Assembly: GCA_025642065.1 (NCBI GenBank)
Contig: JAODUP010000575.1
Span: 1-64,000 of the forward strand
DNA length: 64,000 bases
Source of the DNA: Paralvinella palmiformis
Lineage: Eukaryota > Annelida > Polychaeta > Terebellida > Alvinellidae
Direction: 5' to 3'
The notes under the pieces are model-generated. The model was not told the origin of the DNA. It was given only the letters and a program-made list of their open reading frames with translations, and did no database searches. Position 1 is the first letter of the stretch. Every line of letters starts with the position of its first letter. The translations under genes were made by a program, and so were the position numbers. Positions 22,016-33,926 of the stretch are shown here, piece after piece.

Positions 22016-22019
22016 CCTA

Positions 22020-22545
22020 AAATCTGTAACTAGAATTGTGTACCAGATGCAAGCAGACCTAAGCCGATTGGTTTAGTGGTCAGAAGATTGGCAGCTTGGC
22101 TTCAGTAAGAGTAAGATTTTAGAGTTAGGCAACAACAACCCAAAACTGGACTACCAGATGAATGGCATTACCTTGATGAGTGACACAGCTGAAAAACACC
22201 TGGGTATGATAATTGAAATTATATAGGCACACAGTCAGTGCAATAAACAAGGCACCTAGGAGGTTAGGACTTGTAAGAAGACCTTCACTGTACCGAAACT
22301 TTATACGTCAGTGGTGAGACCACACATTGGATATGATAATGTTATATGATCGCCACGGAACAAAGCCGAAAGTCTGGAGAGAGAAAGATTCGGCGGCGAG
22401 CAACAAAATCATTGCCAAGTCTCCGATCTATTCCGTATGAAGGTAGGTTCCACATTCTTAAATTGCCATCACTCTCGCATAGAATCCGACGTGGTGATAT
22501 GATATAGGTATACAAGATCTTGAGTGGCATGGTTTATTAGACTGG
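22020..22545 (+). pseudogene. LINE reverse transcriptase C-terminal remnant (CR1/jockey-like)
   Basis: Frame-shifted translation shows LQADLSRLVQWSEDWQLGFS, LELGNNNPKLDYQMNG, DTAEKHLGMIIE, then KLYTSVVRPHIGYDNVIWS and further downstream RSIPYEGR- and RRGDMI-like pieces. This order is typical of the RT thumb/C-terminal region of CR1/L2/jockey-type non-LTR elements. There are many stops. Confidence 0.7.
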
Positions 22546-22679
22546 CGGGTGTCGCGGCTTCGTCTTGTAAGGTACTCATTTCGTATTAGTCTATATACGA
22601 TAGACCTTTTCGATATTGCCATAGTGTCATCAGTCTAGAACGATAGAATCGGTGTTGTATTTGTATTATCTATCACCGG

Positions 22680-22858
22680 TTTTAGAGTAGTGAATAGGTC
22701 TGATGTTTAAATAACTCGGTACTTAACCGGTAGTTAATCAATGTTCGTTCAGTAAATTGAGATAAAATAAGTGATACAATCAGGATATATATATATATAA
22801 GAAAATCCTTTATTCCGACAACAATTGTTACATAAGATGTAGGATTAAAGGGAATGTC
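22680..22858. other. Noncoding stretch with a short (AT)n tract
   Basis: About 180 bp between the LINE remnant and the SINE with a TATATATATATA run near 22785. No feature supported. Confidence 0.4.
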
Positions 22859-22875
22859 GAATCTGTCGCACATGG

Positions 22876-23068
22876 GAGGGCGCCTCCGTGGACTAGCGAC
22901 AGCGTGTTGGATCACAGATCACTACAACCCGTGTTCGAATCTCGGCGTGGGCATATATGAAGGTTGTTTCGTCTTTGACTTCGCCTCATTACCTTTGGAG
23001 GTCGCTCGGCGCGTTTAGCCTACCTTGTGCACAAAAGTGGCCGTAAAACATCAATCATCATCATCATC
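22876..23068 (+). mobile_element. Full-length tRNA-derived SINE with 15-bp target duplication
   Basis: The head reads GCGCCTCCGTGGACTAGCG (A-box region), with the B box GTTCGAATC near 22935. The body ends AAAAGTGGCCGTAAAACATC with a (ATC)n tail. It is flanked by identical 15-bp sequences ATCTGTCGCACATGG at 22861-22875 and 23069-23083. Such a duplication is expected for LINE-mediated insertion. This is the clearest copy of the family in the window. Confidence 0.92.
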
Positions 23069-23390
23069 ATCTGTCGCACATGGACGTGTACAACAACTAA
23101 TGATGGATGTAAGGTTTACTAGAAGTGTGCACAAAACATACTAATACATGATAAAAACGCTGAAATCTTTTTATTTTAATTCCAAAATGCAAGAATAAAA
23201 TTTTATTGAGACATAATCGTTCATCATCTTCCTCACGACATCTAAGAAATAAAATAAGTTAATTTCACCGACAAAATTCCAACATATACGTCTGTTTAGC
23301 AGAAATAGTTAACAAATCTTTAATGCCTTTTAGTATGTTGAACAGATGGTTTCAGATATTGTCTAAGTAAGGATGTGCTTTCAGGAAGGG

Positions 23391-24259
23391 TCACGTATCT
23401 TCGACATTGATGGTGATTTTCCCAGGTGTAGATCCTGGCGCGTTATCGTCCGACTCGGATTGAGTGTTACTATAATTTCGACAGTTATAGAAATGAATCT
23501 GATACCTGTAGCATCTCTCTCTAAATTTTGGGCAGAGATCCATGGCTTGGTATTGATTTTGTTCTCGTTGTTGTTGGTATCTGTTGGAGTCCTTGATAAG
23601 AAGTGAAATGATGATGTTTGGTCGAAATGATCGGGGTTTTTTTTCTGATAGTAAATCCTGCAAGTTGGTGAACTGAGTGTTTGAAGTCTTCAAGTGGGAA
23701 ACGTCTTTTTAGACTTCTTCGGTACATCGGGAAGGCTGGACAGTTGAACTGATAATGTACCGAGCTGTATATGTTTGTTGGCAGTGAGGAATGAGTGCTA
23801 GGGATGATGGACGGGTGTAGTTTTGTCTCTATGACCATAATCATGGTCGTCTGAGTTGGATGTCGCCCAACCTATTGTTAAGGATGTTATGTCCGGATAC
23901 CGTAGTGGTCTGATGCCGGTCCTTGGAAGATAATGTGTGGCCTGCGTGGGTCGATTCGAGCTGGCTGAAGATGACCATATCGATGAGATGGTTAAATATG
24001 ACAGGGATGTGTTCAGCATGTTCGAAGACTTATATACATCATACGTCTTCTAAGTATGGTCTCCAGTTCGTTTCCTGTTTGTGTCTGGTTGTTTCTGTTT
24101 TGCTGCTGCCAAGTTGGACTGTCTCGGTGGTAGTTGTTTTTTAAGAAGTTTGAGGAGTTCTTGGCTAGAGTAGTCTGATCTAATCTTGATTGACAGTTTT
24201 GAATGTTGAGTTAACCCTTTTATCTTTTTAATTTCTCGCCATATTTGTGTTGATCTCAT
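23391..24259 (-). pseudogene. Frameshifted ORF remnants, unknown (possible transposon ORF)
   Basis: Consecutive minus-strand open stretches at 24050-24259, 23798-24019, 23521-23844 and 23391-23693 look like one coding sequence with frameshifts. The first has a basic KLSIKIRSDYSSQELLKLLK segment and a Gln/Lys/Arg-rich tail. The last has an acidic SESDDNAPGST stretch. I do not recognise a domain. A LINE ORF1 or linker region is one possibility. Confidence 0.3.
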
Positions 24260-24629
24260 TTCAGCTAGTTTGTTACACCATATATCTCACAGTTGTTTCT
24301 CCAGCAAGAAGGGCTATCTTTTGGTTTCTTGATAGCAAAGTCGACGTTTTTCTTAGTTCACTTCAGTTGGGATGCCTTTAAATATTTTGAGATAACACTA
24401 AGCACAGAAAGTGGTCATCACTGGTAAGATGTTATGGCGTCTTCAATGACCTGGATTGAGCCAGTGAAAATATTTTGTGATTATTGATGCCGTATTTTGA
24501 AATGTAACATTGTGTCTTAGACACGAACCGTAAGTATGCTGGATAAATTACTCACTTATGATAGAACTAAATCCATCATGGACGGAAGATGCATTTGTTG
24601 GATAAACGAGGTTGGCAATAACAGATTTT

Positions 24630-24669
<40 letters not shown>

Positions 24670-26055
24670 GCAGACTGGCCAGTGTGTCGGCTTTCCTGGT
24701 GGGCCCCGTTAGACATTTGACAATAGGTTAAAAATAATGACCTTTTAATAGTATGTAAAGATAATGGAAATTCTATTCTATTTTATATTCTAGCACCACT
24801 TCTAATTGATCTTACTCTCCCAAGCTGGAGTACTCGAGGATAGTATGGCTGCTATATGTAAACATTTACAAATGAAAATTTAAGTTGTTTATATTTGGGA
24901 TGCTTCTATTCACACTAATGCATAAACATATTATTACTTTAATTATGCAACTAGAACTTAGTTGAATAAGTATTTTATTAAGAAAATATCATTTTCCGAG
25001 GAACTTGTTATTTAAGAATATATAAAATGTTTGCGAAAGATGCAAATACCAAAAGAAATGGAGTCCTAAATGATAAGTCTGGCAGAGATGATACCAGCTG
25101 AGTTTAGAGACTGATTTGGACCTCTTAGCTCATCGTGCTGTACTTTGGGATCCAACCTATCCGTAGTTAGGACAATACCTAAAAAAAATTCAAAAGATAA
25201 GTAAGCAGGTAATAAATTACTTAATATTTGTTCTTATGTTCCAGATCCCCTCAGTTATTTATCGCCAAAAGAGAGAACATATCAAATTGGTTCCAGAGTT
25301 GTACGATACCGATTTTGTGATCGGATCACGTACGAACGACCATTTGGATCGGACTTCATTTTGAATATGTAGTAAATTCAAATTTTAGTAGGGTGAAAAA
25401 ATATATCAGTTTTAAGTCCTTAGACTTTCTTTCTTTCAGATAATTCCTAGAACACCCGGCGCTTTTCTAATACGAAACATACACGCATCATATTTATGTC
25501 ATTGGATAGGAAATGTTTCACTTAATAAGATGTCTGAAGCGATTTTAGATTCATGCTATATATAATTAAATTTAAAATTTATATTTTAAGTTCTGCAGAT
25601 CATTGTATTTGCTTTGGAATAAAATGATTTACAGATTGAGAAATAAATCGTAAGCCTACCGGAGAACAGAGGCGTCTAGGCTTCTAGGAATGTATCTTTC
25701 CTTAATTCTATATCGATGCCATATGGTCGGTCCTATAGGAAATAACGATGATTTGCCGGGATTTTAAATATTAACAATTAATCTACTATAACATTCAACT
25801 AAAATCACCTAAAACTTCTTACTAATTGAAACAAAACATTGCCTATTCAATGGTGCCAATATGTTTTGTGTATATTATGCAATATAAAAGCGCTCGGTAT
25901 TTTAGGAATTTTCCAAAAGATCAGCTAAATGCGAAGCGATGCGTAGCACGAATTAGAGACCGATTGAGATAAACCTGTCCTGGCTTGATATTCATTTATC
26001 TAATCGAAACATTTCATTTACTAAAAGAATTATGTTTTAAACAATAATACATGTA
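24260..26055. other. No gene seen; (TA)n microsatellite
   Basis: AT-rich sequence with a (TA)n tract at about 24632-24666. No recognisable coding region or repeat with clear ends. Confidence 0.55.
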
Positions 26056-26058
26056 TAC

Positions 26059-27638
26059 GGCACCAGAAACAAAATATCTTGTTTATCATCGCCGACCGAC
26101 CCACTTTTGACACCCGACCGACATATTTTTTTAATTCCTTTTTGCGATATTTTACCGGTTTTTTGTTTCAATATTTTGCTCCGAGACTAAATTTATATTT
26201 CACGGTTTAATCGCCAGGCGGCAGGGATGCAGTAATGTTGTACGCGTCTTCTTTTTTTAGATGTCCGTGCACGTCAAACATGGCATTCGTAATACATGTA
26301 CTTCAAATCATGCGCTAAAACACCATCATTAAATCCTGGAAAGGGTTGATGGTGGATGGAAAAAATTAAATGAATTATCTGTATCATTTATACGCCACTG
26401 GCAACTTGGAGAAAGGTTTGTTTTCGTGTTTTGTTGTCTCATGTTGAACGAATTGTTTACATCTACATGTAGGTCTATGACGTTGTGTGGCGTTCAGATG
26501 GTGATGAATCTCTATTAGTGTGTGTCAGTGTGCCCTTAATAAGTGGTGGCGGCGCTACCGTAAATGTAAAACTATGTGAATGCGGTGTAAAAAATAATCT
26601 AGACATGTGTATGGTTATGCACTAAATAAATCCATTAGATTTTTGCAATGGTTAAAGTACAACTGTGAAATCGTCTGTGTTGACATACTAAATTAAAGCC
26701 ACGATAAATTTAGCAATGCCGGCAATATTCATAGAAGCTGTTACTATTCTAGGAATGCCAGACCACTTTGTCATTTTGAAAACACAAAGCCCAAATTTTC
26801 GGTAGACTCTATGACCTCGTGCGTATGATGTTTGCATCTGCCATACTGTGTGGATTAAAAAAAGGTCGAATGATGCCACTTGTACACATCGTCGTTTCCT
26901 ATTTCTTCTTATTTGAATTTCCAATGTCAGAGGGTACGTGAAAAATGGCACTCGTGTCACAATTCCTAGAGAAAATAACACACTTTTCACAATTCATGAG
27001 TAAAGTAAGCACGTTTTAAATCACGAAGAAAATAATTCAATTATGCTCCTTATAACTGTATCTAAACTACGTCATTTCACGCAATTCTTTGGGTTTGATG
27101 TCATACGTCGTATGGCTCTTACCCAATGGCTTTTATTGACTGCGATTAACCGTCACCCATACAGAAATACGGTAGATCGAGTGTTAAGGCAGCTTGATGC
27201 CAATCAATGGATTTTTTCCCAACTCTTCGGGAGTTTTCTGAAGTAAATAAATCACTTGGCACATGAAAACTAAACAGATTATTTGGCCAAAATAAGCAGA
27301 CTTAAAAATACTCGCACTAAATATGCGAAACACGCAATAGGTTAATTTAGTAAAAACAACATAATAACGGAATATGTCGAATGAATAACTTCAGTGTTAC
27401 AATGGGTGGGTGAAGTGACGGTTTTACATATCAAATTATCCGACAAAGTATATTTATGGCAAAAAAAGCATCAACTGTTGTAATTCACGCTTAATCACTG
27501 GCACCAATCCGCTTTAAAACATAGACAAAAATATGTATATTTTCCTTAAATTTTGGAAATAAAAAATAAAAGCCTACCTACCTACCCATTTTTCAAGAAA
27601 GAAAACTATGGAAAACAAGATATTTATTTTATGGCACC
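26059..27638. mobile_element. Candidate DNA transposon with imperfect terminal inverted repeats
   Basis: The left end GGCACCAGAAACAAAATATC and the reverse complement of the right end (GGTGCCATAAAATAAATATC) match at about 20 of 25 positions, including a shared ATATCTTGTT. The span is 1580 bp. No convincing transposase is present; the short frames at 26688-26990 (minus) and 27043-27246 (plus) are unrecognised. A clear target duplication was not found. Confidence 0.35.
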
Positions 27639-28060
27639 TAAGGATGTGATGGTGAATATTATAATTTTTCTTGTTTTAAGTTTATTCAACCAACCAATTG
27701 TCAAACATTATGGTTAAACAGTAACTAAAGTTTTATTTTAAAATATATAATAGTATATTTATCATAATGATCTCAGTAATGTATTAGTAAATATATGTAG
27801 AAAATTGTATATGCTAATTCTTTCCAATATGGGGTATTTTTAATTAAGTTTTAATTTCAGAAATATTACCCCATACCAACATAGAAAAGAAAAAAACTTA
27901 AATCTGGATCACTAAAACTCAGAGCGACAAGAGGCAGAAAGACAGGAATCTGCCTATTACAGATTTTAAAATACCACATCAATGTCCGGTTCTGCAACAA
28001 ATAATCAAGTAGTTAGAAACAATACTCATATAAGAGCTCTTTTTAATGTAGGGACAAATA
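27639..28060. other. No gene seen
   Basis: AT-rich sequence between the candidate DNA transposon and the hAT-like remnant. Confidence 0.4.
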
Positions 28061-28099
28061 CAAGTGCATCCTTTACTAATCAACTCGGGCGCGACAATT

Positions 28100-28390
28100 C
28101 TTCTGGCTTCATTTTGTTCCCGTATATGTACTGCTACAGTACAGTTGATGGCAAAACATGAAGCCATTATGGCAGCTTACGCTTCTGCAGTGCAAAACAA
28201 GTCTAGACAAATAATCGAATTAAAGTCATTTGTTACATACCCAAGAAAAATAATTATCAACATGTTAATCCGAATTATGATGAATATGATACAAGAGAGA
28301 ATTTGTGATGAAGTTTCTCAAACATAGTATTATTCTATTCAGGTTGATTCAACACAACATAACTCATCCATCGTTTAGTTTAGCACTATT
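28100..28390 (+). pseudogene. hAT-family (DUF4371-like) transposase remnant
   Basis: The frame shows AAYASAVQNKSRQIIEL, then NMIQERICDEVSQT, a stop, and YYSIQVDSTQHNSS. ERI..EV..AKYYSIQVDSTQD is the conserved start of the DUF4371/RNase H region in ZMYM-like hAT transposases. Only this part survives. Confidence 0.5.
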
Positions 28391-28554
28391 ATTCTCTGTT
28401 ATCTGTGAGCGACTACTTTCAATTGTGTCAAGTAATGATGGTACGAGCATCAACTTCCAGGCTGTGGAATAAGTTGCCTAATCGTATTAAACTTGCAGCA
28501 AGTAAAGAAATATTTTGCAAGGTTATTAAAATCCACTTTTATAAATTAGCTTAT

Positions 28555-28558
<4 letters not shown>

Positions 28559-28592
<34 letters not shown>
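28559..28592. repeat. (TA)n microsatellite
   Basis: About 34 bp of uninterrupted TA. Confidence 0.9.
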
Positions 28593-28594
<2 letters not shown>

Positions 28595-28639
28595 AACATA
28601 TATAAACGAGTGTATTTATGTATAAAATGTATTAATTCT

Positions 28640-28710
28640 ATATGCGGCACTTTTAGCCTACCATGTGCACAAAAGTGGCCGTAAAACACGAAACACCATC
28701 ATCATCATGT
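28640..28710 (+). mobile_element. SINE 3' end fragment
   Basis: Matches the 3' body of the main SINE (TTTAGCCTACCATGTGCAC, AAAAGTGGCCGTAAAACAC) followed by CATCATCATCATG. The tRNA-like head is missing, as in a 5'-truncated copy. Confidence 0.75.
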
Positions 28711-29403
28711 TTATCCTATATGGGTGTAGAACATATTTTAAGAGTGACGGGAAAAGAAATTTCATATTTTGAAGTAAATATAACGTAACAAACAATTATT
28801 CTAACCACCAGTTATCATATTTCTATTAAAATGATCCCAAAATCCTTAATTTCCGAACTTTCACGAGCCATTGCTAGTGTGTACTACACTCGCTAGGGAT
28901 TATTGTGTCACGTAGTGCGACAGCTTCGTTTACAAGCATCTTGACCAGTTGACAGACAAAATATTAATTGTGAGTAATTAGCTGCGGCAAGTGCAGACGT
29001 TGATCTAGAGAAGCCACCTGTCCAGCGACACCGGCCCGGTCCACATTTTATTTGTTTTGGTATAAGCTTAACTGGTAAGTCAACACACTGTGCCGAATGC
29101 GAATTTTCCCTTCTTCCTATCACATAATGTCATTTAAAATAAAATGATATTTGTTGATGCACAGCTAGAAGAAGCTTTGAGTAGGCTTTAGAAAATTTAA
29201 TATTTTTTGCGAGTAATAATAATTTTACTTACGAATTTGTGAACTGCTGAATGTCCAATGGTTTGCTCCCAAGATTACCCTATTATCGCTTATACATACC
29301 CCTTTTCTACTTCGTTTCACCATCAAACTGCTGATTCGTTTGGACATCATTCAGTTTGTCGAATATGGTTGAAAACTTTATTTCTATGATAAAATTTTAA
29401 TAT
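28711..29403. other. No gene seen
   Basis: Mixed-composition sequence without a convincing coding region. The 71-codon minus frame at 28908-29123 is unrecognised. Confidence 0.4.
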
Positions 29404-29411
29404 ATCTCTGA

Positions 29412-30551
29412 CAGGGTTGGGGCGATTACAGGACAACGCTAATCGATTACGATTACTTGAGAATACCATGATTACGATTACATTCATTCTGTATGTAATC
29501 GATTACGATTACATTGTAAAGTAATCATGACTACAATGTATATAACACAAACATGAATGTGATTCTTCTTCAATATTCACCCGGTTACATGTATAATACC
29601 GATATAAACGCTACCGTGTTTACATGTTGCTTTGTAAGAATCGGACGCATTTCAAGTATTTTCTTGAATTGAAAATGTACAGAAGACTTTGATGCCATTG
29701 TACGACGTTAATTTATTTTAATATTCACCACAGAGCAAAGGAGCAAGTAATGCATTTATAGAGATAACTGAGATTGGTGCAAACTGAGATTAGTGCAAAC
29801 AGTATCAATGAAATATATATTTAATAACAAAATGCATCATGTGTGGCGTGACTATAGTCAGATAAGGTCTATTTAATAAACGAAATAATTAGAATATAGT
29901 CAAATCCCCAACTCTGACCCCTCTGTAACTTGACCACCTCTATAAATGGACCACTTTTTCACAGTCTTAAATTATTGCTATGCTTTAAATTAAATTTTTC
30001 TTCTATAACTCGGGCACCTCTCAACTCCGTATTTTGATCTCTGTCCAGTACCCACGTTTATCACTTGGGGCCAATCTGTGGCATTGTTTATGTTCACTAA
30101 CGCATGCGTTATTTTAAGTGGCTGATTGTCATCCGACTGCTGGCCAATCAGGATCTTTGCATCTGGAGTTAAAACGACGGTGCCAGAAAGAAGTCATGCA
30201 CGATTGCTGATTAATCTGAAATGCCTGTTTATATGACTTATAATAGCGGCAACATCTGAAGCAGTGTTTCAACACATTGTCCTTTCATGTTCATAGAACA
30301 AATAAACTGACAAATCATGATGTATATAAATATGACAGCAGTCCGTCAATGGGTAAATTCGTTCGAGTGTTAATTTTTGCTTTATCTTTGGCATGATATA
30401 GCATAGTAAATAATCTTGTGTAATCGTGAAAGTAATCGCTGATTACGATTACATTTACAGTGTAATCGATTACGTAGCATCTGTAAATGGCGATTACGAT
30501 TACCTGAGATCATGTAATCGATTACAATCGATTAAGATTACCCCAATCCTG
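29412..30551. mobile_element. Non-autonomous hAT transposon with GATTAC subterminal repeats
   Basis: The 1140-bp element starts CAGGGTTGGGGCGATTAC and ends GATTACCCCAATCCTG, so the terminal inverted repeats are CAGGGTTGGGG / CAGGATTGGGG. It is flanked by a perfect 8-bp duplication ATCTCTGA (29404-29411 and 30552-30559), the hAT signature. Both ends are packed with ATCGATTAC/GATTACGATTAC motifs over about 130 bp, presumably transposase binding sites. The middle has no coding capacity. Confidence 0.9.
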
Positions 30552-30777
30552 ATCTCTGATTGAAATTGATTTTAATATATAACACTAACATTTTGACTAA
30601 TTTCGGAAACCTTTTGCTGTGACCTTTAATTATATTTTAACATAAAGCTCCTTAGAACACTTCAAGTTGAATAAAATGCTATACAAATACTATTATTATA
30701 GAGTTTTATTGTGTTTTTAGTTGTATGTGTCAGAGTTGGTAAAATTAAGTTTTTTGGGGGTTGCATTATCTAGCAAA

Positions 30778-30780
<3 letters not shown>

Positions 30781-30822
<42 letters not shown>
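30781..30822. repeat. (TA)n microsatellite
   Basis: About 40 bp of TA dinucleotides. Confidence 0.9.
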
Positions 30823-30823
<1 letters not shown>

Positions 30824-31820
30824 TATAAGGCCATCGGGTTTAAAAAAATAAGCATTATATACATTGTAGTTGAATAAAATTTGAAACCTATGATAATTTT
30901 AATTGGAAATCATTCAAAATTGTACTTTGTGCTGGAACCCAAATCTGTTAGGTACATATATCCCTAAAATAAAATTTGAAAATTTCCACTCATCAACAAT
31001 GTTGGCAGTATTTTTTTATTTTAAAGTTTTAATATTATATGGGTTCATACGGGCTGATTTTGACATGTATCTACTGCATGCAAATGTGTGTGCTCCATAG
31101 TCTGGTGTTGTCATATTCTACTGTACACACAAAAATATCGAGTCTGTGTTTTGTTTGCATTTTCTGCAGCCTCCCATAGATCGATTTTCCAGTCTGATTT
31201 TGTCACATTAGATCACTATCTACTGTTATACCAAGCTTCCCAGTCTGACATGATTCAGTCTCATTTTCTCACAGATGTTGTGTTATCCCAGTGGATTTAA
31301 GGGTGAAAAAGCGTGACTGGACAACTAGTTTATCTAACTTGAATAAACGGGTCAGTTAATTATGAATTATTGAGAATTGAAACTATTGAAAATAACTTCA
31401 AAATCATGAGTTTATGGCCTTAATGCAATTTCAGCAAGGCTACAAAATCAGACTGTGGTCACTGCTTGCTGACCTTTATCATGTGTGCGTAGTCATAAAA
31501 AATACAAAATGAGACCATGACACCAGAAAAACTAATAATTGTCAAATAAAACTATTATTATTTAATAAAGAAATAATCATCATATTTAAAATCTGATATA
31601 CTAAACAATTTTCAATGTAATCCATTTTATAACATTTTCTAAGAAGAAAGAGCAGGGAGATTCCAGTAAAATTCTCGAAAAGTCTTGATTTTGGTTACCT
31701 AGTTGGCATCATATAATTACTACCTGATCTATAGAAAATAGAGGTTGATAGACTCTGGATAGGACGGTTTTATAGGCTTGAACAACAGGTTGACTATTTA
31801 AAGTATCAACAGGGTAAATG
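30823..31820. other. No gene seen
   Basis: AT-rich sequence. Two adjacent plus frames (30903-31100, 31088-31300) are hydrophobic and unrecognised, with no start context or splice signal supporting them. Confidence 0.45.
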
Positions 31821-31829
31821 TTGCGAGTG

Positions 31830-32205
31830 GAGTATAACTTATCTGAACAGAAAGCGAGACACCTTTGACGCTACAGATGGCCCTTCAATTTGTTTTCATT
31901 GCTTCTTTAAACATTTGGACCAAACAATCTGCTACCCCATTTGATTATGGGTGGTAGGGACGTGTGCAATATTGTTTTGATCCATGAATGTTTCAAACTC
32001 ACTACTCATGAAAGCATCCATGGATGGCAAATATCATTTCGACTTTCTCGGTTGTAACTTGTGAAGTTGCTGTTGTCATCGTATGAACATTCATACATTT
32101 GAGAAAGCTAAAACTATAATCAGAAATATTGCGTTAGCACTGCCCTTGTAAATACATCCATGGATAGATCTCCACAGCTGGCCTGCTTTGCGCATTTGTT
32201 TGGTA
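31830..32205 (-). pseudogene. Ty3/gypsy integrase remnant
   Basis: Minus-strand translation shows, in shifting frames, TTATSQVTTEKVEMIFAIHG (the core region before the second Asp), then SEFETFMDQNNIAHV and further GPSVASKVSRFLFR. This order matches the gypsy integrase catalytic core. The catalytic Asp/Glu motifs are mostly lost and stops are frequent. Confidence 0.6.
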
Positions 32206-33573
32206 CGAATTAGACTTAAGAACTGTCATTTGGATATTCAAACTCGATGCCTGAGACGACTACACTTTTACCGTTCACAATAAAAGTACTGAAGTAGCAC
32301 CGATAAAGACAGTGTATTCTCTGGAAGGACCGATGTAGACATTAGTCAGAGCTTTACAGGATGTTTACAATGCCAAGCTATGGTCCTTAAACGTTTTTGA
32401 ACCTCAATACGGATGCCATGCCTCTGGTACTACTAAGTGCCAGCGGGTCAGATGCGCATTTGTTTAGATCTTGGCACAAGGTCGCGGTACCTAAGTCACA
32501 ATACTCATGTGTACAACGTCGTGTACGCGACTATGAGATTTATCAGCACTGGATCCGATTCAAATAAAACATAACACGATTTGAATAAGACACAACTTGT
32601 ATTGCCCGTTATTGTACCATAACTAAGTAAAATACAGTTTCCCAAGATTGATATAGTGACCATTAAACGTTCCTAAATGCTGATGTCAGTAGCTCACCAA
32701 ACAAGCAAACTAGAGAGGATACAAATACATGCACTAGTACACTTGATACACAATAAACGATCTACGAAGAATTTCTGTTTTTTGTTATGTGGCAATGTTA
32801 ATTCAGTGGATAAGTGAATAAATACGTATACAGTCTTTATTTGATCCATTTGGTAAACTTCTAGAATTGTTGTCAATTCCCGCCTAACGCATGTATCCTG
32901 GATTTATTATAACATAACATAACATGACATGACACGACACGACATGACATGACATAATACAACAGAAGATAACACGCACGCACCCACACACGCACGCACC
33001 AACACGTCGTGATATTATGACGTTAAGATTAAATATCTCATAATCTCAAAACCATAAACTATTAAAAAGAAAAAAAATATATATATTGGTATCCTGATAT
33101 TGTTAGCACAATTACATACAATACTGTCTGGAGACGATCCGTCCTGAATTTATTTTGTCTCGATCAGAGACACAAAAGAAACGATTGAAATAAGCAACAA
33201 CCCTGTATTGTGTGATTCTGGTAAGGACATAAGGACACAGACTGTAAAATCGCTGTTACGAAAATACATATTTATAATAAGGTGTGTTATAATTGGTTAT
33301 TATGGTTCTGTACAGGTAATCTGTTTCGTATCCTCGGTGAGTGGTCATTCGTTAAGCCGATCTGTGTTCCTTAACCGTAGAAACCGTTGTAGTTCACCTG
33401 GCAAAAGTATAGAAACAAGATTAACATGTGATGGGAATTGTAAGTATAAGTTATTACTAATAAAACAGAGATGCATTTACGGGTACACGTAATTACTGGC
33501 AGGCATAAACGACAGTCCACACACAGGGTGGAGAGATCACGATAACACCCCCCCCCCTGACACACACACACAC

Positions 33574-33608
<35 letters not shown>

Positions 33609-33697
33609 TCTCTTTCTCTCTCTCTCTCTCTATTCCTTGACACCTAAAGTTGGCTATATATGTGTAATTAAATTTTCACGAACAGCGTCGATTCGCT
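32206..33697. other. Noncoding downstream region with microsatellites
   Basis: No gene seen. It contains an ACATG-type pentanucleotide tract (about 32908-32965), an AC-rich stretch with CGCACG units (32972-33005), and a compound (AC)n(TA)n(TC)n tract (33559-33631). This lies downstream of the minus-strand gene's predicted poly(A) site. Confidence 0.55.
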
Positions 33698-33703
33698 TTT
33701 ATT
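33698..33703 (-). terminator. Predicted poly(A) signal AATAAA
   Basis: AATAAA on the minus strand, about 80 bp beyond the predicted stop codon at 33783-33785. Its position supports 33783-33878 as the terminal exon. Confidence 0.6.
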
Positions 33704-33782
33704 CACCTATCAGCTAAAATTACATACAAATAAATACATTACACATAACATCATCGTATTAATTGAATTGGATATATGACAA

Positions 33783-33878
33783 TTACGATAAACATCTTAC
33801 AGGGGTTGTAGTAGGGTATGGCAGCTGGTTTCTCTTTGGAATAATTCGTGCTCCTGACATTGAGGCGATTCTCCAGTC
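33783..33878 (-). CDS. Cytoplasmic tail, terminal exon
   Basis: 96 bp in phase with the preceding exon: DWRIASMSGARIIPKRNQLP and on to a TAA at 33783-33785, with an AATAAA 80 bp further on. A GT donor (CCCT|GTAAGA) just before the stop leaves open a further exon, but I found none. Confidence 0.6.
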   Translation of the reverse strand, partial: DWRIASMSGARIIPKRNQLPYPTTTPVRCLS

Positions 33879-33892
33879 CTGTAAAACCAATC

Positions 33893-33926
<34 letters not shown>

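Noticed and set aside
27043..27246. Possible transposase frame inside the candidate 1.58-kb element
   Set aside because: No recognisable domain, short, and no catalytic motif.
33208..33492. Additional 3' exon of the minus-strand gene or separate plus-strand gene
   Set aside because: It lies beyond the AATAAA at 33698 and shows no homology or matching splice phase.
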